The position numbers and the translations under genes are program-made. 64,000 nucleotides of DNA from Candidatus Epilinea brevis (GTDB taxonomy: Bacteria; Chloroflexota; Anaerolineae; Epilineales; Epilineaceae). Location of the stretch: assembly GCA_016710785.1 (NCBI GenBank), contig JADJUE010000003.1, forward strand, positions 186,001-250,000. Direction: 5' to 3'. A model generated the notes under the pieces. It was not told the DNA's origin, made no database searches, and was given only the letters and a program-made list of their open reading frames with translations. Positions 60,390 through 64,000 of this stretch are shown here, one piece after another. The stretch's first letter is position 1; each line of letters starts with the position of its first letter.

Positions 60390-62934
60390 CGCCCCGCGCC
60401 TGGTGCTGGCGATCGGCGACCCGCTGGCCCGGGAGACCGCCCGGACCGGCGGCAAGGGCGCCAGCCTGGCGCGCCTGGCCCAGGGCGGCTTCCCGGTGCC
60501 GGAGGCGCTCCTGGTCGGCGCCGACGCCTACCGCGCCTTCGCGCGCGGGGCGGACCTGCGGGCCGCCGGGGCGCTGAGCGTCACCGAGCCCGAGGCCCTG
60601 CGCCGCGAGTGCGAGTCCCTGCGGGCCACCCTGGTGGCGACCGCCTTCCCACCCGAGGTCGACCGCGAGCTCCGCGCGGCGCTGGCCGACCTGGTGGGCC
60701 GCGCAGGCTCGGTCAGCGTCCGGTCGTCGGCGACGCTGGAGGACCTGGCCGGCGGGGCCTTCGCCGGGCAGCACGACACCTTCCTGGGCGTGCGCGGGCT
60801 GGATGCGGTCATGGACGCCATCCGGCGCTGCTACGCCTCGCTGTGGGAGGACCGCGCCGTCCGCTACCGGCATGAGCTGGGCTTCGCCCCCGACGCGGCC
60901 GACATGGCCGTCGTCGTCCAAACCATGGTCCAGGCCGACGCGGCCGGGGTGGCCTTCTCGATGAGCCCCATCACTGGCCAGACCGACCGGGTGCTGGTGA
61001 CCTCCGCCTTCGGGCTGGGCGAGACCGTGGTCTCCGGCGATGGCGAGGTCGACCAGTTCATCGTCGCCAAGGCCGACGGCCGGGTCATCGAGCGGCATGT
61101 GGGGCTCAAGGCCGAGGAGGTCGTGCAGGCCGGGGCCGGCACGGTGACGCGGCCCGTCGAACCGGCGCGCGCCGCGTCGCCGTCGCTGGACGAGGGATCC
61201 CTGCGGCAGGTGGTGGACCTGGCCCTGAAGGCCGAGCGCCACTTCGAGTTCCCGCAGGACGTGGAGTGGGCCATCGCCGGCGGGCGGCTGCACATCCTCC
61301 AGTCGCGGCCCATCACCCGCTTCCCGGAGCGCTGGACCCGTCAGGACTCGGCCGAGCGCTTCCCGAGCCCGATGACCCCGCTGACGTGGGACTTCAGCTC
61401 CGGCGGCTTCCACGACTCGCTCCGCCACTCACTGGGCCTCATGGGCCTGCCGGACTTCGAGGGCCGCTGGTTCGAGCGGCTGGACGGCTACATCTACGGC
61501 AACCAGACGGCCATCGAGGTCTTCACCGCCGGGCACCAGGTGGCCTTCGCCTCGCTCGAGGAGCTGGAGGGCCGGGTCGAGGGCTTCGCTGAGCGCTTCC
61601 GCTGGGTCCAGGAGCTTCCCATGCGCTGGGCGCGCGACCTGGACCGTTACCTCCTTGCGCTGGGGCGGCTGAGTGCCGTGCCGCTGGAGGACCTCGACAC
61701 GCCGGCGCTGTGGGACCATGTCCTGCGGATCGACGAGGCCGGGCGGCGCTACTTCCTGCCCAACATCGCCATCTCCATCGCCCAGGGCCTGATGCATCGC
61801 ATGCTCTACCGGCTGGTCACGATGGTCGTGGGCCCGGACGCCGCGGCCGAGACCTACGACGGCCTGACGTGTTTCTGCGAGACCAAGACGAATCTGGTCA
61901 ACCGCGATCTGCACGAGCTATACGAGCTGGCCCGGGCCGATGCGGCGCTGGCCGCGGCGCTCCAGGGTGAGGACCGCCGCGCGCTTTGGGAATCCGGCGC
62001 CCTCGGCCAGCACGCCGCCTTCCACACTCGCTTCGCGCGCTTCCTGGAGGACCATGGGCACCGCGAGGTGGACTTCGACGCCTACCAGCCCACTTGGTCC
62101 GGCCAGCCCTGGGTGGTCCTGGAGAACCTGCGCCTGATGCTGCTCAGCGGCCGGCTGCCCGACCCGGGCCGGCAGGACCAGGCCTCGCGCGCCCGCCAGC
62201 ACGCCACCGAGCGGGCCTTCCTGCCTCGGCTGCCCGCGCCCCTGCGCACCCTGGGCGCGGAGCTTGTCCGCCTCTGCCGCGTCTACACCGCGCTGGACGA
62301 CCTGGAGCACTACCAGACGACGCGCCTGCATATCCCGTTCCGGGCGGCCCTCATGGAGCTAGGAGGTCGCCTGGTGCAGGCGAAGATCGCCGACCAGCCC
62401 GACGAGGTCTTCTTCCTAAGCCGCGCCACCCTGGAGGGCTTCGTCCGCGGCGATGTGCCGGCCGCGGCCGCCGCCGCCGAGTTGCGCGCCAACCGGGCGA
62501 GCTATCAGGATCAGCTCAGAGTCGACCCTCCGTTCCAGCACGGCGTCGCGCCGGAGGACGAGGCCCCGCAAGGCGACGCACTGCGCGGGCTGGCCGGCGC
62601 GCCGGGCATGGCGGAGGGGGCGGTGGCCATCGTCCGCAGCAGCGACGACTTCGCCGCCTTCCCGCCCGGCTCGGTTCTGGTGGCCCGCACGACCAACCCG
62701 GCCTGGACGCCCCTCTTCTACGCCGCGGTGGCCGTCGTCACCGAGAGCGGCGGGCCGCTGTCCCACGGTGCGGTCACGGCGCGCGAGCTGGGCATCCCGG
62801 CCGTCGTCGCGGTGCGGGGCGCGATGCACACCTTCATGCCCGGGGACCGGATCAGGGTGAACGGGACGGCGGGCACGGTGACGCGGGTCAGCGACGACGC
62901 GCCCGCAGCACCACATGCTTCGCCCCCAGCCTGA
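60364..62934 (+). CDS. PEP-synthase / rifampin-phosphotransferase-like enzyme
   Basis: 856 residues. An N-terminal ATP-grasp domain (TGGKGASLARLAQGGFPVPEA, VSVRSSATLEDLAGGAFAGQHDT, DVEWAIAGGRLHILQSRPITR), a central helical region, and a C-terminal phospho-His domain with SGGPLSHGAVTARELGIPAV. The central part is long, as in rifampin phosphotransferases rather than PEP synthase, and the C-terminal PEP-binding barrel of PEP synthase is absent. It should transfer a phosphate via His to an unknown small molecule. ATG 60364 overlaps the acyltransferase end by 26 bases, so it belongs to the same operon. I would not predict antibiotic resistance from sequence alone. Confidence 0.85.
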   Translation: MTPTDTTSDAPRLVLAIGDPLARETARTGGKGASLARLAQGGFPVPEALLVGADAYRAFARGADLRAAGALSVTEPEALRRECESLRATLVATAFPPEVDRELRAALADLVGRAGSVSVRSSATLEDLAGGAFAGQHDTFLGVRGLDAVMDAIRRCYASLWEDRAVRYRHELGFAPDAADMAVVVQTMVQADAAGVAFSMSPITGQTDRVLVTSAFGLGETVVSGDGEVDQFIVAKADGRVIERHVGLKAEEVVQAGAGTVTRPVEPARAASPSLDEGSLRQVVDLALKAERHFEFPQDVEWAIAGGRLHILQSRPITRFPERWTRQDSAERFPSPMTPLTWDFSSGGFHDSLRHSLGLMGLPDFEGRWFERLDGYIYGNQTAIEVFTAGHQVAFASLEELEGRVEGFAERFRWVQELPMRWARDLDRYLLALGRLSAVPLEDLDTPALWDHVLRIDEAGRRYFLPNIAISIAQGLMHRMLYRLVTMVVGPDAAAETYDGLTCFCETKTNLVNRDLHELYELARADAALAAALQGEDRRALWESGALGQHAAFHTRFARFLEDHGHREVDFDAYQPTWSGQPWVVLENLRLMLLSGRLPDPGRQDQASRARQHATERAFLPRLPAPLRTLGAELVRLCRVYTALDDLEHYQTTRLHIPFRAALMELGGRLVQAKIADQPDEVFFLSRATLEGFVRGDVPAAAAAAELRANRASYQDQLRVDPPFQHGVAPEDEAPQGDALRGLAGAPGMAEGAVAIVRSSDDFAAFPPGSVLVARTTNPAWTPLFYAAVAVVTESGGPLSHGAVTARELGIPAVVAVRGAMHTFMPGDRIRVNGTAGTVTRVSDDAPAAPHASPPA

Positions 62935-63073
62935 CCTTCTCCGCGTTCCCGAACACCCGCTCCGCCTCGCGTTTCATCGCCGGCCACAGCTGCCGGATCA
63001 TGACCGCCATCGCCAGCCCAATGGGCCCGTAGCCGCAGCCCGCTCCGCCGCCAAGCGCCGGTGCGCGTCGCCA
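62888..63073 (-). pseudogene. Possible C-terminal fragment of a methyltransferase-like gene
   Basis: The minus-strand frame reads CGYGPIGLAMAVMIRQLWP, then MKREAERVFGNAEKVRLGAK and HVVLRARRR, which resembles the end of a SAM-dependent methyltransferase-type protein. No N-terminal part precedes it. It overlaps the 3' end of the neighbouring plus-strand gene by about 47 bases. Confidence 0.4.
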
Positions 63074-63121
63074 ACGCTCCATGGCCGCGAGCCCGAGCGA
63101 CCACAAAGGAGTCGTGGACCC

Positions 63122-64000
63122 ATGACCGCAGCGATCTCCGCTTCAGGTCTGGTCAAGTCATTTGGACGGACGCGGGCCCTGGACGGGCTCGACCTGTCGG
63201 TGGACACGGGCGCCATCCACGGGTTCCTTGGCCCGAACGGCGCCGGGAAGACCACGACGCTGCGCATCCTGCTGGGCCTGCTACGGGCTGACGCGGGCGA
63301 CGTTCAGCTGCTCGGCGGCGACCCGTGGCGAGACGCCGTAGCGCTGCACCGCCGGTTGGCGTATGTCCCCGGCGATGTCACGCTGTGGCCGGAGCTTTCC
63401 GGCGGCGAGGTCATCGACCTGCTGGGCCGCTTGCGTGGCGGGTTCGATGCCCGGCGGCGGGCCAGCTTGCTGGAGCGGTTCGATCTTGACCCCACCAAGA
63501 AGTGCGGCACCTACTCGAAGGGCAACCGACAGAAGGTGGCCCTGATCGCGGCGTTGGCCTCGGACGTCGAGCTGCTGCTCCTGGACGAGCCGACCTCGGG
63601 CCTTGATCCGCTGATGGAGGCCCAGTTCCGCGAGATCGTCATGGAGGAGCGAGCCGGCAACCGCACGGTGCTGCTATCCAGCCACATCCTGGCCGAAGTC
63701 GAGGCGGTGTGCGACCGGGTGACGATTGTTCGCGCCGGACGGACGGTGGAGAGCGGCACGCTGGCCGAGCTGCGCCACCTGACGCAGACTTCGGTGACCG
63801 CCGAGCTGGCCGGCCCGCCGTCCGGCCTGGCCGAGTTGCCTGGCGTGCATGACCTGCAGGTCGATGGCACCCGCGTGCGCTGCCAGGTGGACGCCGGTGA
63901 GCTGAACGCCGTGCTCGGCCAGCTGACCGCCGCCGGCGTGCGCAACCTGGTCACCCAGCCGCCGACGCTGGAGGAGCTGTTCATGCGCCACTATCGGACA
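63122..64000 (+). CDS. ABC transporter ATP-binding protein (3' partial)
   Basis: 293 codons to the window edge, still open. ABC-2-type exporter ATPase: Walker A FLGPNGAGKTTTLRILLG, Q-loop region RLAYVPGDVTLWPELSG, signature YSKGNRQKVALIAALA (KGNRQK replaces LSGGQ as in many ABC-2 ATPases), Walker B LLLLDEPTSGLDP and the H-loop LLSSHILAEVEAV. The tail (VTAELAGPPSGLAELPGVHDLQVDG) is the usual regulatory extension. ATG 63122 has AAAGGAG upstream. The permease is expected downstream, outside the window. The 187 bases before it hold only the possible methyltransferase remnant. Confidence 0.95.
   Translation, partial: MTAAISASGLVKSFGRTRALDGLDLSVDTGAIHGFLGPNGAGKTTTLRILLGLLRADAGDVQLLGGDPWRDAVALHRRLAYVPGDVTLWPELSGGEVIDLLGRLRGGFDARRRASLLERFDLDPTKKCGTYSKGNRQKVALIAALASDVELLLLDEPTSGLDPLMEAQFREIVMEERAGNRTVLLSSHILAEVEAVCDRVTIVRAGRTVESGTLAELRHLTQTSVTAELAGPPSGLAELPGVHDLQVDGTRVRCQVDAGELNAVLGQLTAAGVRNLVTQPPTLEELFMRHYRT

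Noticed and set aside
60364..62934. Antibiotic-resistance (rifampin phosphotransferase) gene
   Set aside because: Domain order fits, but operon context is lipid metabolism and substrate cannot be told from sequence.

Overview
The window is high-G+C bacterial DNA that most resembles Chloroflexota (Anaerolineae-like). No rRNA or other marker gene is present, so this is an inference. It rests on a BTAD/NB-ARC/TPR regulator, class III cyclase fragments opening with TLTFLFTDI, the DUF433/DUF5615 toxin-antitoxin pair, exported proteins carrying Thr/Pro-rich linkers and Y/F-L/V-P-L-L/I tails, an IleRS of the HHAWG / HKSWGN type, and several start codons 6-8 nt downstream of a -10 box (leaderless transcripts).

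Layout. 1-3783: large ATPase-type transcriptional regulator, open at the left edge. 3950-8341: a small secreted protein and a large subtilase. A block of visibly lower G+C begins inside the regulator and ends inside the subtilase. 8415-11081 (minus): TrmH/SpoU methyltransferase, PCu(A)C copper chaperone lipoprotein, Mre11/SbcD-like phosphoesterase. 11218-11906: VapBC-type module. 12068-14828 (minus): a membrane protein and an aegerolysin-like/papain-like protein, flanked by a duplicated gene start. 15044-17116: magnesium-chelatase-like ATPase with VWA domain. 17186-21599 (minus): cupredoxin, membrane protein behind a palindromic operator, DNA ligase LigA, a small unknown protein, YciH. 21809-25224: panB-panE-panC-panD, the complete route from ketoisovalerate and aspartate to pantothenate. 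25363: ferredoxin. 25887-27548: two cyclase remnants around a DUF433/DUF5615 module. 27650-30598 (minus): PurS-like/PurL fusion. 30871-34460: response regulator, histidine kinase and HtrA-type protease. 34595-35154: MazEF-like module with a damaged toxin start. 35241-37728 (minus): glycosyltransferase and a secreted protein. 37943-40568: exported beta-propeller and C39-like peptidase. 40799-48134 (minus): ECF sigma factor, anti-sigma-like protein and two very large exported proteins. 48156: rhodanese. 48629-52310: CHAT protease plus alpha/beta hydrolase operon. 52429-53312: AbrB-like protein, small antitoxin and Doc. 53313-57950: structured leader, unknown gene, ileS with a one-base frameshift. 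58243-62934: PAP2, PlsC and PEP-synthase/rifampin-phosphotransferase-like genes in an overlapping operon. 63122-64000: ABC ATPase, open at the right edge.

The strongest candidates for something new are the aegerolysin/papain protein with its membrane partner inside a duplicated start segment, the CHAT-hydrolase pair, and the ECF-controlled operon of giant exported propeller/VWA proteins. Three interrupted reading frames (3950-4490, 34819-35154, ileS) all break at short G or C runs. That may reflect consensus errors rather than biology and should be settled first.
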